A stretch of DNA of 53,497 bases from an uncultured Bacilli bacterium (GTDB lineage Bacteria; Bacillota_I; Bacilli_A; RF39; UBA660). How positions within the stretch are numbered: position 1 is the stretch's first letter; the number at the start of each line of letters is the position of its first letter. Shown here piece after piece: positions 7,796 through 16,096 of the stretch. The stretch is from the NCBI GenBank assembly GCA_934130485.1, contig CAKOYE010000003.1, positions 1 through 53,497 of the forward strand, given 5' to 3'. The position numbers and the translations under genes are program-made. The notes beneath the pieces were generated by a model, which ran no database searches, was not told where the DNA came from, and saw only the letters and a program-made list of their open reading frames with translations.

Positions 7796-9106
7796 TTAAA
7801 AATAATTTTTTAAAAGTGCATTTAATTCAACTGCATATTCCATTGGTAGTTCTTCTCTAAATCGTTCTATAAATCCCATAATTAATAATTCTTTAGCCTT
7901 GTCTTCAGATAATCCCCTACTCATAAGATAGAAAAGTTTTTCTTCATCTATTTTAGATACGGTTGCTTCATGTTCAATTATTGAAGTTTCATTTGAAACT
8001 TTATTTTGCGGAATTGTATCACTTTTTGACTGATTATCTAATATAATGGTATCACACTTGACTGTGCTTTTTGAATTTTCTGCTTTATCTATTATATTAA
8101 CAGTTCCACGATATGAAGCATTACCACCATGACACGCAATTGACTTACTTATAATATTACTTGTTGTGTTTGGTGCTAAATGAATCATTTTTGCACCTGC
8201 ATCTTGTATTTGACCTTCTCCTGCAACTGCAATAGAAATACAATTTCCCTTGGCATATTTTCCGTTTAAAATACAAGATGGGTATTTCATGTTTACCTTA
8301 GATCCAATGTTTCCATCGATCCATTCCATCAACCCAGATTCTTCAACAATCGCTCTTTTAGTAACTAAGTTATAAACATCATTTGACCAATTTTGAATAG
8401 TTGTGTAACGGCACTTTGCGTTCTTTTTTACATATATCTCAACAACTGCCGCATGGAGTGAATCTGATGTATAAGTTGGAGCTGTACATCCTTCCATATA
8501 ATGTAATTCACTATTTTCATCAACTATTATTAAAGTTCTTTCAAATTGTCCCATATTTTTACTGTTAATTCTGAAATAACTCTGTAATGGTCTATCTAAT
8601 TTAGTATTTGGTGGTATATATATAAATGTTCCACCACTCCATACAGCACCATTTAAAGCTGTATATTTATTTTCATCATATTTTACTAAATGATTAAAAT
8701 ATTCTTTAAAAATTTCTGGATATTCTCTTAATGCAGTATCTGTATCACAGAAAATTACATTTTTATCAACTAATTCTTTTAACATATTATGATATATAAC
8801 TTCACTTTCAAATTGTGCTCCAATTCCTGCTAAATATTTTTTTTCTGCATCGGGAAGTCCTATTTTACAGAAAGTATTTCTAGCTTCACTAGGAACATCT
8901 TGCCAGTTACTATATACTTTATCATCAATTCTTTTATAATATGTTATATCTGAAAAATCTATTTTTAATTCAGGCCCAAAATTAGGATTACCTAATTCTA
9001 TAAATTTTTTATATGAATTTAGTCTAAAATCAAGCATCCATTTTGGTTCTTTTTTTATTTTAGAAATTTCTTTTACTTTTTCTATAGTTAGCATTCCCTT
9101 TTCCAT
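7796..9106 (-). CDS. sufB: Fe-S cluster assembly scaffold protein SufB
   Basis: SufB forms the SufBCD scaffold that builds Fe-S clusters. Recognisable segments are the N-terminal PKWMLDFRLNSYKKF, the central GGTFIYIPPNTKLDRPLQSY, the beta-helix region EGCTAPTYTSDSLHAAVVE, and ACHGGNASYRGTV near the C-terminus. At 436 residues it is slightly shorter than the usual 465 or so. The ATG at 9106 is supported by AAAGGA six bases upstream and lies 13 bases after sufU, so the two form one transcript. sufC, sufD and sufS are not next to them, which is unusual for the suf operon of Firmicutes (sufC-D-S-U-B). Confidence 0.95.
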   Translation of the reverse strand: MEKGMLTIEKVKEISKIKKEPKWMLDFRLNSYKKFIELGNPNFGPELKIDFSDITYYKRIDDKVYSNWQDVPSEARNTFCKIGLPDAEKKYLAGIGAQFESEVIYHNMLKELVDKNVIFCDTDTALREYPEIFKEYFNHLVKYDENKYTALNGAVWSGGTFIYIPPNTKLDRPLQSYFRINSKNMGQFERTLIIVDENSELHYMEGCTAPTYTSDSLHAAVVEIYVKKNAKCRYTTIQNWSNDVYNLVTKRAIVEESGLMEWIDGNIGSKVNMKYPSCILNGKYAKGNCISIAVAGEGQIQDAGAKMIHLAPNTTSNIISKSIACHGGNASYRGTVNIIDKAENSKSTVKCDTIILDNQSKSDTIPQNKVSNETSIIEHEATVSKIDEEKLFYLMSRGLSEDKAKELLIMGFIERFREELPMEYAVELNALLKNYF

Positions 9107-9119
9107 AAAAAAGTCCTTT

Positions 9120-9548
9120 CTATTTTTGTTTTAATTGTTTTAATATTTTTTCTATTCCCCACCATGGAAGTAAGGCACATTTTTTCCTATTTGGCTGTTT
9201 ATAAATATCATCATAGGCGTTTGCTTGTTCTAATATATTAGGATTATATTCTTTTTCATCAATCATATTATTGTAATTATCATATATTTCTTTTACCTCA
9301 TCCAAACTTTTACCGATTAATGTATCAATCATAATTGATGTCGCACTAGTACATATAGCGCATGCTTCACCATCAAATCTAATGTCTTTAATAATACCAT
9401 CTTCTATCTTTACCATTAAATTTACTTCATCTATACAGCTTTCATTATTCATATTAACTTTTATATATGACTCATCATATATTAGTCCCTTATTTTTAGG
9501 ATGTTGATAATGTTCTAAAATTAATTCTCGTTTTAAATTTTGATCCAT
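9120..9548 (-). CDS. sufU: SufU-type Fe-S assembly / sulfur-transfer protein
   Basis: In Firmicutes, SufU is a zinc-bound sulfurtransferase that accepts sulfur from the SufS cysteine desulfurase. The ligands are visible: Cys and Asp in NESCIDEV, Cys in GEACAICTSATSIM, and Cys in RKKCALLPWWG. The first motif differs from the usual NPxCGD by lacking the glycine. The insertion between the second and third cysteines marks SufU against IscU. The 142-residue length is typical. It directly precedes sufB, with a GGAGG site before the start. The gene upstream is spoVS, not sufS. Confidence 0.92.
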   Translation of the reverse strand: MDQNLKRELILEHYQHPKNKGLIYDESYIKVNMNNESCIDEVNLMVKIEDGIIKDIRFDGEACAICTSATSIMIDTLIGKSLDEVKEIYDNYNNMIDEKEYNPNILEQANAYDDIYKQPNRKKCALLPWWGIEKILKQLKQK

Positions 9549-9620
9549 ATAATAACCTCCAGTATTAAATTATTTCCAGAATTTATTATACTAAAAAAGA
9601 TATTCATTTGCAATAAAAAA

Positions 9621-9637
9621 GAGACTTATCTAGCCTC
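9621..9637 (-). terminator. Intrinsic terminator after spoVS
   Basis: Stem GAGGCT/AGTCTC (one G-U pair), five-base loop, then TTTTTT on the minus strand; it overlaps the 3' end of spoVS. Confidence 0.65.
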
Positions 9638-9886
9638 TACAATTAATTTTATAGCAGTTCTTTCCTCACCGTCAATTACAATATCAGTAAATGCAGGAAT
9701 ACATACTAAATTTTTGCCAGATGGAGCTACAAATCCTCTTGATATCGCTATTGCCTTTATTGCTTGATTTAGTGCTCCTGCCCCAATTGCTTGAATTTCT
9801 ACTTCTCCTTTTTCTCTAAAAACGTTCGCTAACGCTCCTGCAACTGAATTTGGATTTGATTTCGATGAAACTTTAAGTGTTTCCAT
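9626..9886 (-). CDS. spoVS: Stage V sporulation protein S
   Basis: The 86-residue protein is a near-textbook SpoVS: METLKVSSKSNPNSVAGALA at the N-terminus, GEVEIQAIGAGALNQAIKAI in the middle and a conserved C-terminal strand. In Bacillus it is needed for stage V of sporulation and belongs to the Alba-like nucleic-acid-binding fold. The family is widespread and also found in non-spore-formers, so presence alone does not prove sporulation. It is a single gene with its own terminator and a GAGG ribosome binding site, and it stands upstream of sufU with a gap of about 77 bases. Confidence 0.93.
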   Translation of the reverse strand: METLKVSSKSNPNSVAGALANVFREKGEVEIQAIGAGALNQAIKAIAISRGFVAPSGKNLVCIPAFTDIVIDGEERTAIKLIVEAR

Positions 9887-9947
9887 ATATATTAATTCCT
9901 CACTTTCTACAATTAAATATATGAGGTAAATATCAATTTATGACACA

Positions 9948-10670
9948 CTATTTAAAACGTAATTTTTTTATAAATTTTTCTTGGTTATTTTCTATATCCA
10001 CAATCAGTCCAGACATGAGTAAATACCTCTTTATAGCATATTCTCGTGCCTTTTTAGTTCCCCATAGCATTGTAAAACCATTATAATCTCTAATCATTTC
10101 ATAATCGTTATTATGATCTCCTATTGTAAAAATATTTCTTTTTTCAATACCAATTTCATTTTCTAAATATTGAATAGTTAATGATTTACTTGCCTCTTTA
10201 TGTTTTAAATAAATACAATTGAGATTAGTTGAATATGTTGAATTTATTAAATTTTCATCTAAAAATTTGGTTATATCACGAATAATTTGCATAAAATTTA
10301 TATCAAGGATTTGGATTACTTTTTCTTCAGGGATGTTTGAATTATCTGAAATAATATCATAAATATTTATTTTTTGACCATATTGTTTTTTTAAAATTTC
10401 TGATATTTTGACACCATCTTCATCCATTTTAGAAATAAAAATTAACTTATCATTTTTATCATACATAGTTGTTCCATCTGCACAACTTAAATAGTCATAT
10501 TTTATATTCCACTTTTTTACTTCGCTTTTTATACTTGAATATTCTCTACCGGTTGACAACATGAATAAATTACCATTTTTTCTAAATTCATTTATTTTTT
10601 TTATATTAAATCTTATTGATAAGTCATCAGTTGATACTGTTTGATCATAGTCACTAACTAACAAATTCAT
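9948..10670 (-). CDS. HAD superfamily hydrolase, Cof-type
   Basis: Motif I is LLVSDYDQTVS at the N-terminus, in which the usual DxDGT is DYDQT; motif II is FMLSTGREYSS; motif III/IV is IFTIGDHNNDYEMI near the C-terminus. This is the Cof/C2B-cap group of haloacid-dehalogenase phosphatases, which hydrolyse sugar phosphates, FMN or nucleotides. The ATG at 10670 (240 residues) is chosen because AAAGGAG is seven bases upstream; the longer frame begins in AT-rich leader. It is transcribed alone. The substrate is not predictable. Confidence 0.88.
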   Translation of the reverse strand: MNLLVSDYDQTVSTDDLSIRFNIKKINEFRKNGNLFMLSTGREYSSIKSEVKKWNIKYDYLSCADGTTMYDKNDKLIFISKMDEDGVKISEILKKQYGQKINIYDIISDNSNIPEEKVIQILDINFMQIIRDITKFLDENLINSTYSTNLNCIYLKHKEASKSLTIQYLENEIGIEKRNIFTIGDHNNDYEMIRDYNGFTMLWGTKKAREYAIKRYLLMSGLIVDIENNQEKFIKKLRFK

Positions 10671-11122
10671 ATTCTTGCTCCTTTTATAAAATATATAGAA
10701 TATTATACATAATTTAATGAAAATATACACAAAATATACAATATTTTTACAACTTTATTGAATATCTAATTGCATATCTCCAAAATTATATAAAGTTTAA
10801 TTAGTTTAATTTAAAATAATTTTTAGATAAATGCTAAAAAAGTTTTATATAATTTTTAACAGTGAAAAAAAACATAATATCGAATACTATGAACTTATAG
10901 AATTCTATATATTTGCCAAGCTAGCGACATAGAAAGTATAAAAAAAACTAGTATTTAAGTGTGCAAGTATTAATCACAATAGAGCGGTCGAACTACAAGT
11001 TACAAACTAAGTTCTCTTTCTAAAAACATTATATGGTAATTCATATATTTTTTCGTAAAAGCGTGGAAATTTTTTGTAATTTAGTATATAATTTTATTGA
11101 AATATAATTCGTGGAGGACGAT
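10671..11122. other. Long gene-free interval, mostly unexplained
   Basis: No reading frame of note on either strand. It holds a 14-bp perfect palindrome TATAGAATTCTATA (10896-10909), a locally less AT-rich stretch (about 10918-11030), and the promoter of the next operon at its right end. An unannotated small RNA is possible but I recognise no known RNA motif. Confidence 0.4.
11064..11092 (+). promoter_or_regulatory. Putative sigma-A promoter of the nucleotidase/amidotransferase operon
   Basis: TGGAAA (11064-11069), a 17-base spacer and a perfect TATAAT (11087-11092), about 30 bases upstream of the start codon. Confidence 0.6.
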
Positions 11123-11740
11123 ATGCGAATAGGAATAGATATTGATGGTGTTTTAAATTTACAATATAATTTTTGTATAGATTATGGTACAAAATTTTGT
11201 AATGAATTAGGAAAATACAGATTAGAAAATATTAATGCTATAGATACTACTGATATGTTTTTATGGGAAGAAGATATTGCTCATAAATTTTGGAATACAT
11301 ATAGGGAAGATTTAGTAGTTAAATCACCAGCAAAAAAATATGCTTCAGAAGTTATAAACAAATTAAAAAATGAGGGTAATCTAATTTATATAATAACTGC
11401 AAGAAAAAACAATGATGAATGGTTTCCTGATTTTTTAAAAAAAGACGTCGAAGGAATTACAAAAAAATGGTTGAATGAAAATAAAATATATTATGATGAA
11501 ATTGCATTTGATGTTAAAGACAAAGGAAAATATTGTAAAAATAATAATATAGATATTATGATTGAAGATGATCCTAATAATTTGAGAAAACTAATTGGTA
11601 ATACTAATGTAATTATTTTTGACTATCCATATAATAGAAACGTTGAATTTACTGATTTAACGAGGGCATATAGTTGGTATGATATATATTATAAAATTAA
11701 TTATATTAAGGAGGAGAAAAATGATATTAGCAATAATTGA
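11123..11740 (+). CDS. HAD-type 5'-nucleotidase-like protein
   Basis: Motif I is MRIGIDIDGVLN at the very N-terminus (DxDG), motif II is IYIITARKNND, and motif III/IV is the acidic IDIMIEDDPNNL. This is the arrangement of the 5'(3')-deoxyribonucleotidase/YqfW-like HAD group, which removes phosphate from nucleotides or related compounds. The ATG at 11123 is preferred over an in-frame GTG at 11111, because GGAGG at 11113-11117 lies five bases before it and would fall inside the longer frame. The 3' end overlaps the amidotransferase gene by 20 bases, so the two are translated together. Confidence 0.82.
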   Translation: MRIGIDIDGVLNLQYNFCIDYGTKFCNELGKYRLENINAIDTTDMFLWEEDIAHKFWNTYREDLVVKSPAKKYASEVINKLKNEGNLIYIITARKNNDEWFPDFLKKDVEGITKKWLNENKIYYDEIAFDVKDKGKYCKNNNIDIMIEDDPNNLRKLIGNTNVIIFDYPYNRNVEFTDLTRAYSWYDIYYKINYIKEEKNDISNN

Positions 11741-12368
11741 AAGAATTGAAAATATAAAAGATGAAGCACCATTTAACAATAGATATTATTTAACGGAACA
11801 TTTTAAAAAAATATTTGATGAATTAGATATATTATTGTTTCCCATTGTTTCTAATAAAAACTTAGAAAAGGTTTGTAATATATGCGATGGACTTATTGTA
11901 ACAGGGAGTTGTATTGACATTCCACCGCATTATTATAATGAAAATCCTATTCCAAATAAAAATTATGATATAGATGAATTCAAATTAGACAAAGAAGCAA
12001 TTAAATTATTTTCTAATGCTAATAAGCCAATCTTAGGTATTTGTGGTGGGCTTCAGTCAATAAACGTATATTTTGGTGGTAGTTTAAACCAAAGAATTGA
12101 AAATCATGATTTAAAAGATAAATTACATAAAATATATGTTAAAGATGGGACTTTTTTGAATTCAGTATACAAAGGAAATATTAATGTTAACTCATATCAT
12201 AAACAATCTATAAAAGATGTTGCAAATCAGTTTATAGTTTCAGCAGAATCTAGTGATGGAACAATTGAGGCAATTGAAAAGGGAAATATTATTGCAGTTC
12301 AATGGCATCCTGAAAAAATGAATGACATTTTATTCTTTGAAAAATTTATAAACACTTTCTTTGATTGA
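11721..12368 (+). CDS. Class I glutamine amidotransferase / peptidase C26 family
   Basis: The nucleophile elbow is KPILGICGGLQSINVYFGG with the catalytic Cys, and the catalytic His-Glu pair is in AVQWHPEKMND. The fold and motifs match the gamma-glutamyl-GABA hydrolase (PuuD-like) group, which cleave gamma-glutamyl bonds; the exact substrate is unknown. At 215 residues it is a little short for PuuD (about 250). The start at 11721 follows AAGGAGG at six bases; a longer frame from 11679 has no binding site. It is the second gene of a two-gene operon with the HAD nucleotidase, and the stop codon directly abuts a structured 51-bp repeat. Confidence 0.85.
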   Translation: MILAIIERIENIKDEAPFNNRYYLTEHFKKIFDELDILLFPIVSNKNLEKVCNICDGLIVTGSCIDIPPHYYNENPIPNKNYDIDEFKLDKEAIKLFSNANKPILGICGGLQSINVYFGGSLNQRIENHDLKDKLHKIYVKDGTFLNSVYKGNINVNSYHKQSIKDVANQFIVSAESSDGTIEAIEKGNIIAVQWHPEKMNDILFFEKFINTFFD

Positions 12369-12419
12369 GGGTATGGGAATTTCCATATAGAATTTGTGTG
12401 AGAGTACAAATTCAGTGCT
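12369..12419 (+). repeat. Orphan copy of a 51-bp structured repeat (oriT-like)
   Basis: Positions 12369-12419 match 36426-36476 at 48 of 51 bases in the same orientation. The unit holds a near-palindrome (TATGGGAATTTCCATA) and an inverted repeat GAATTTGT/ACAAATTC. In this copy the first arm can also pair with ATTCCCATA at 12437-12445. It starts right after the stop codon of the amidotransferase gene and no mobility gene is nearby, so it looks like a scar or a functional RNA/DNA hairpin. Confidence 0.8.
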
Positions 12420-12466
12420 GATTAGGCATAGATTTCATTCCCATATTCAAAAAAATTACAAAAAGA

Positions 12467-12485
12467 GGATAAAATTATTTTATCC
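12467..12485 (-). terminator. Intrinsic terminator of the Tad operon
   Basis: GGATAAAA/TTTTATCC stem with a three-base loop overlaps the tadC stop codon, followed on the minus strand by TCTTTTT. Confidence 0.7.
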
Positions 12486-13184
12486 CATAAATTCAATAAT
12501 AAAAGGACCTAAAAGTAATAGTAAAATTAAAGGTACAATAAATAAAACTGAGATTATACTAACTTTATTAGGTATTTTATTAATTTTCTCTTTGATTTCT
12601 AATATTTGTTTATCTCTTAAAAACTCAATTTGATTATACATTGTATCCAAAATGCTATTTCCAAATAAATTTGTCTGGACAATATTTAATATAATATTAT
12701 TAACAGTTTCTGATGGAATTCTATTTTTCATACTCTCTAACGCTTCCATTAGTGATTTGCCAAATTTCATTTCAAATAATGTCTTTTTAAACTCATCACT
12801 TAATTCTGATTTTGTATTAAAACAAGTTATTTCTATAGCACTTTCTAAATCTCTGCCTGATTCTAGTGTAAGTGTTAAAATTTCAAAAAATGATAACGCT
12901 TCATGATCTAATTTTCTTTCACGTTGTTTAAGTGGTCTTTCAAGTAAAAATATTTCAAATAAAACATAATATGCAACAACTATAAAAGGAGCATATATAT
13001 AACTTAAATCTCCACTATAAATTACAATTATAAAAATAATTAAAGATGTGATAACACGCAAATTCATAAAGGTAATTGCGTCAAATTTAGCGTTATTTCC
13101 AAGCATTGTTATTTTCGTTTGAATACTTGCAAGTGTTTTTTCTCTATATAGTCTGCTTGATAGTGAACTATTATTTTTTTTCAT
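12480..13184 (-). CDS. tadC: TadC-like pilus assembly membrane protein (T2SSF domain)
   Basis: Tad pilus inner-membrane platform component. The 234-residue protein has two adjacent hydrophobic segments near residues 44-82, then a cytoplasmic T2SSF helical domain (LSFFEILTLTLESGRDLESA, the typical ESG-like element, and KFGKSLMEALESM), and a final membrane segment near the C-terminus (VSIISVLFIVPLILLLLLGP). It is the last gene of the operon, four bases after the tadB stop, with AAGGATG as ribosome binding site. TadB and TadC together form the platform on which the TadA ATPase acts. Confidence 0.87.
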   Translation of the reverse strand: MKKNNSSLSSRLYREKTLASIQTKITMLGNNAKFDAITFMNLRVITSLIIFIIVIYSGDLSYIYAPFIVVAYYVLFEIFLLERPLKQRERKLDHEALSFFEILTLTLESGRDLESAIEITCFNTKSELSDEFKKTLFEMKFGKSLMEALESMKNRIPSETVNNIILNIVQTNLFGNSILDTMYNQIEFLRDKQILEIKEKINKIPNKVSIISVLFIVPLILLLLLGPFIIEFMG

Positions 13185-13188
13185 TTAA

Positions 13189-14760
13189 TCACATCCTTAT
13201 TTTCATAACACGTCTTACTACAACAATATAAGAAATATAAATAATTAAAGCAAAACCTAAAATAATCATACCAATTGGGGTTGTATATAAACTTATAAAA
13301 TAATCTGGATTTACAAGCGATATAATAATAACTAAAAATACTGGTAAGAATGTAAGCAAATACATTATAATTCTTGAACTTCCAGTTAATGAACGCAATT
13401 CTAACTTTAATTTCTTCTTATTAAAAAGTGTTCTTTCTATTGAAGAAAATACTTTAATTATATTACCACCTGTTCTATTTAAAATAGTAAGTGACGCTGT
13501 TAAATAATTTACTTCTTCTATATTAATTCGACTTGCAAATTTAGCAAAGGCAACATCAAGTGAAAGTCCAAATTGAAGCTGTAAATGCATTAATTTAAAC
13601 TCATCAGCAATTGGCCCATCCAATTCACGTGTAACAATTTCAATAGCTTGAGTAATACTTCTTCCTGATTTAAAGGAATTATTCATAACAATAATTGCTT
13701 GTAATAAATCGTTTTCTAATCTTCTTCTATATTGTTTATATTTTAAAATATAATATATATCTAAAAGTAAATATCCTAAAATAACTGGAATAAAAACCTC
13801 TTCTAAAGCTAATGTTTTAAACTGTATTGTTTTAGCAAATATAGCCAAAATTAATACAACAACAGAAACTATAATCTTACTACAAATAAGTTCCATACTA
13901 TCTTTATGTATGTTATCAACTATTCCAACATATTTATCAAATTTTTTACTATGTTTTGTTATAAATACTGATTTTGATACAATTGGTTTTAGATACTCAA
14001 TAATTCTAAGATAAATCGCTAAAAATTTATCAAACATTGAATATGTATATTTTTTTAAAGGTTCAACACTATATTTAGTAATTCTTTTTTCTAACTTAAC
14101 TGCTCTATTATAAATTGTAAGATATATTAAAAATGGTAAAAGACACAAAACAATTAAAATTTGCCATATTCTTATTATTCCAATATTACTATCAGTAACA
14201 TTAATATTAATAATTTTTGTAGCAACATTACCTGATGTATCAGAAACAGTATATTTTAATTCTTTGATACCTGTTTTGGTAAAATCAAGTTCATCATAGT
14301 TTGTTACGAGTGACTCTAATAAGTCACCATCATAATTATCATACACTGTAACTCCATCTAAAGGATTTATAGTGTCTTCACCTTTCCTATATTCAATTGT
14401 TTGATTATTATAATCACTTATAGTAATTTTTGGTGCTTCCTTATCAATAACATAAATTCCACTATTAATAACTCTATTATTACCAAGTAAATCTGTTGTG
14501 ACAATTTCTAACTTGTAATTTCCTGTTTCATTTAAAATAATATTAATTGGTTTATTAGAATTAACTATAACATAATCATTATAAATTATATTTGGATTGT
14601 CAAGTTCACCATTGACAATTAAATTATCAGATGAATTTTTAAAGATACGATACTTAAAACTTATAATATTGGAATCAGGTGTAAATATTATATCAAGGTT
14701 CTGATTTGTAGGTGCTAGTGAATACTCTAGACTTAATCCACTATTTACTGAATTATTCAT
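13189..14760 (-). CDS. tadB: TadB-like platform protein with N-terminal Ig-like domains
   Basis: The C-terminal half is a standard TadB: membrane segments, a cytoplasmic T2SSF domain (AIIVMNNSFKSGRSITQAIE, QFGLSLDVAFAKFASRI) and two final membrane segments. The first 195 residues or so are different: two beta-rich modules, the second (DKEAPKITISDYN through IKELKYTVSDTSGNVATKIININ) being a clear DUF5011/HYR-type Ig-like domain of the kind found outside cells. A membrane segment (IWQILIVLCLLPFLIYLTIY) follows, then positive charges, so the Ig part should lie outside. No signal peptide is visible at the ATG at 14760; two earlier in-frame starts (14769, 14778) add only six residues. The gene starts one base after the tadA stop. 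Confidence 0.85.
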   Translation of the reverse strand: MNNSVNSGLSLEYSLAPTNQNLDIIFTPDSNIISFKYRIFKNSSDNLIVNGELDNPNIIYNDYVIVNSNKPINIILNETGNYKLEIVTTDLLGNNRVINSGIYVIDKEAPKITISDYNNQTIEYRKGEDTINPLDGVTVYDNYDGDLLESLVTNYDELDFTKTGIKELKYTVSDTSGNVATKIININVTDSNIGIIRIWQILIVLCLLPFLIYLTIYNRAVKLEKRITKYSVEPLKKYTYSMFDKFLAIYLRIIEYLKPIVSKSVFITKHSKKFDKYVGIVDNIHKDSMELICSKIIVSVVVLILAIFAKTIQFKTLALEEVFIPVILGYLLLDIYYILKYKQYRRRLENDLLQAIIVMNNSFKSGRSITQAIEIVTRELDGPIADEFKLMHLQLQFGLSLDVAFAKFASRINIEEVNYLTASLTILNRTGGNIIKVFSSIERTLFNKKKLKLELRSLTGSSRIIMYLLTFLPVFLVIIISLVNPDYFISLYTTPIGMIILGFALIIYISYIVVVRRVMKIRM

Positions 14761-14761
14761 A

Positions 14762-16096
14762 CTAATCATTACCTTCAAAAATATCTTTTAATGTATCAAT
14801 ACCTTTAGCCTTAATTTCTTTATATACTTTTGGTACATAGTTATGACGAATAAATTCACCATCAACATTTTGATTATTTAAAATACCTGTCTTCTTAAAC
14901 TCAAATATTTCTTTTAATTTTATTGTATCATCATCAAAACCAACAATTTCACAAATACTCGTTATTTTTCTTCTACCATCATTCAATCTTTCAATATGAA
15001 CAACAATATCAATTGCGTTTTCAATATATTCTCTAAGTGCCTTAATTGGTATCTCCATTCCAGCCATCAAAATCATTGTTTCCAAACGATTTAAAGCATC
15101 AACTGGACTATTAGCGTGCATTGTAGTTAAACTTCCACTATGACCTGTATTCATAGCCTGAAGCATATCAAAAGCTTCTTTACCACGTACCTCACCAACA
15201 ATAATTCTATCAGGTCGCATACGAAGTGAATTAATTACTAAATCACGAATAGTTACTTCACCTTGTCCCTCATAATTTACTAATCTTGTTTCAAGTGAAA
15301 TAACGTGGCGTTGTTTTAATTTTAATTCTGCAGCATCTTCTATTGTAATAATTCTCTCATCATGATTGATGAATGAAGATAAAACATTTAATAAAGTTGT
15401 TTTACCACTACCTGTACCACCACTAATGATAATATTTAATTTTGCTTGTACACATGCCTCTAAAAATCTTGCCATATAAGGAGTAAGTGCGCCACTTCTT
15501 AAGAAATCATCAATATTGGCAAGTTCATCTTTAAATTTTCTAATTGTTAAAATTGGTCCATTTAGTGATAGAGGTGGTATTACCGCATTAAGTCTAGAGC
15601 CATCTTTTAATCTTGCATCAACCATAGGATTTGATGTATCAATAGTTCTACCAAGTGGTTGAATCATTCTTTGGATAGTTCTAATAATATGTTCTTCGTT
15701 AATAAATGATACACTTTCATCACGCATTACTTTACCATCTATTTCAATATAAATTTCATTAATACCATTAACCATAATTTCTGTTATACTTTTATCTTCA
15801 AGTAACTCAGAAATTGGACCATATCCATTTATTTCATTATCAATTAGATTATAAATATAACTTCTTTCTACATTAGACAAATCATATCCAGCAATAGTTT
15901 TATCTATTTCCTTTTTTACATATTCATCCATTGTACCATTATTTTTAAAATTATCATCAATTAGGTTCTGGATTATTTTATTTCTAAGTTCATCCAATAA
16001 GGCTTTATTTGTAAATGTATCATAATCACTAACATATTTTAAATCTGGTTGTTCAATTTCTATATCGAATTCTTCAACAAATTTCTTTTTAGCCAT
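14762..16096 (-). CDS. tadA: TadA/CpaF family secretion ATPase
   Basis: Hexameric ATPase that drives Tad/Flp pilus assembly in the cytoplasm. Its 444 residues show Walker A GGTGSGKTTLLN, the Asp box IITIEDAAELKL, Walker B-like MRPDRIIVGEVRGKEAFDML, and the His box TGHSGSLTTMHANSP. The N-terminal part (VERSYIYNLIDNEINGYGPI) matches the CpaF N-domain. The ATG at 16096 overlaps the 3' end of the upstream TadZ-like gene by 8 bases, and GAAGGTG is seven bases upstream. It sits between tadZ and tadB as in many Gram-positive Tad operons. Confidence 0.95.
   Translation of the reverse strand: MAKKKFVEEFDIEIEQPDLKYVSDYDTFTNKALLDELRNKIIQNLIDDNFKNNGTMDEYVKKEIDKTIAGYDLSNVERSYIYNLIDNEINGYGPISELLEDKSITEIMVNGINEIYIEIDGKVMRDESVSFINEEHIIRTIQRMIQPLGRTIDTSNPMVDARLKDGSRLNAVIPPLSLNGPILTIRKFKDELANIDDFLRSGALTPYMARFLEACVQAKLNIIISGGTGSGKTTLLNVLSSFINHDERIITIEDAAELKLKQRHVISLETRLVNYEGQGEVTIRDLVINSLRMRPDRIIVGEVRGKEAFDMLQAMNTGHSGSLTTMHANSPVDALNRLETMILMAGMEIPIKALREYIENAIDIVVHIERLNDGRRKITSICEIVGFDDDTIKLKEIFEFKKTGILNNQNVDGEFIRHNYVPKVYKEIKAKGIDTLKDIFEGND

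Noticed and set aside
12394..12633. 79-codon plus-strand frame spanning the orphan repeat
   Set aside because: It overlaps the 3' end of tadC on the opposite strand, lacks a good ribosome binding site and shows no family.
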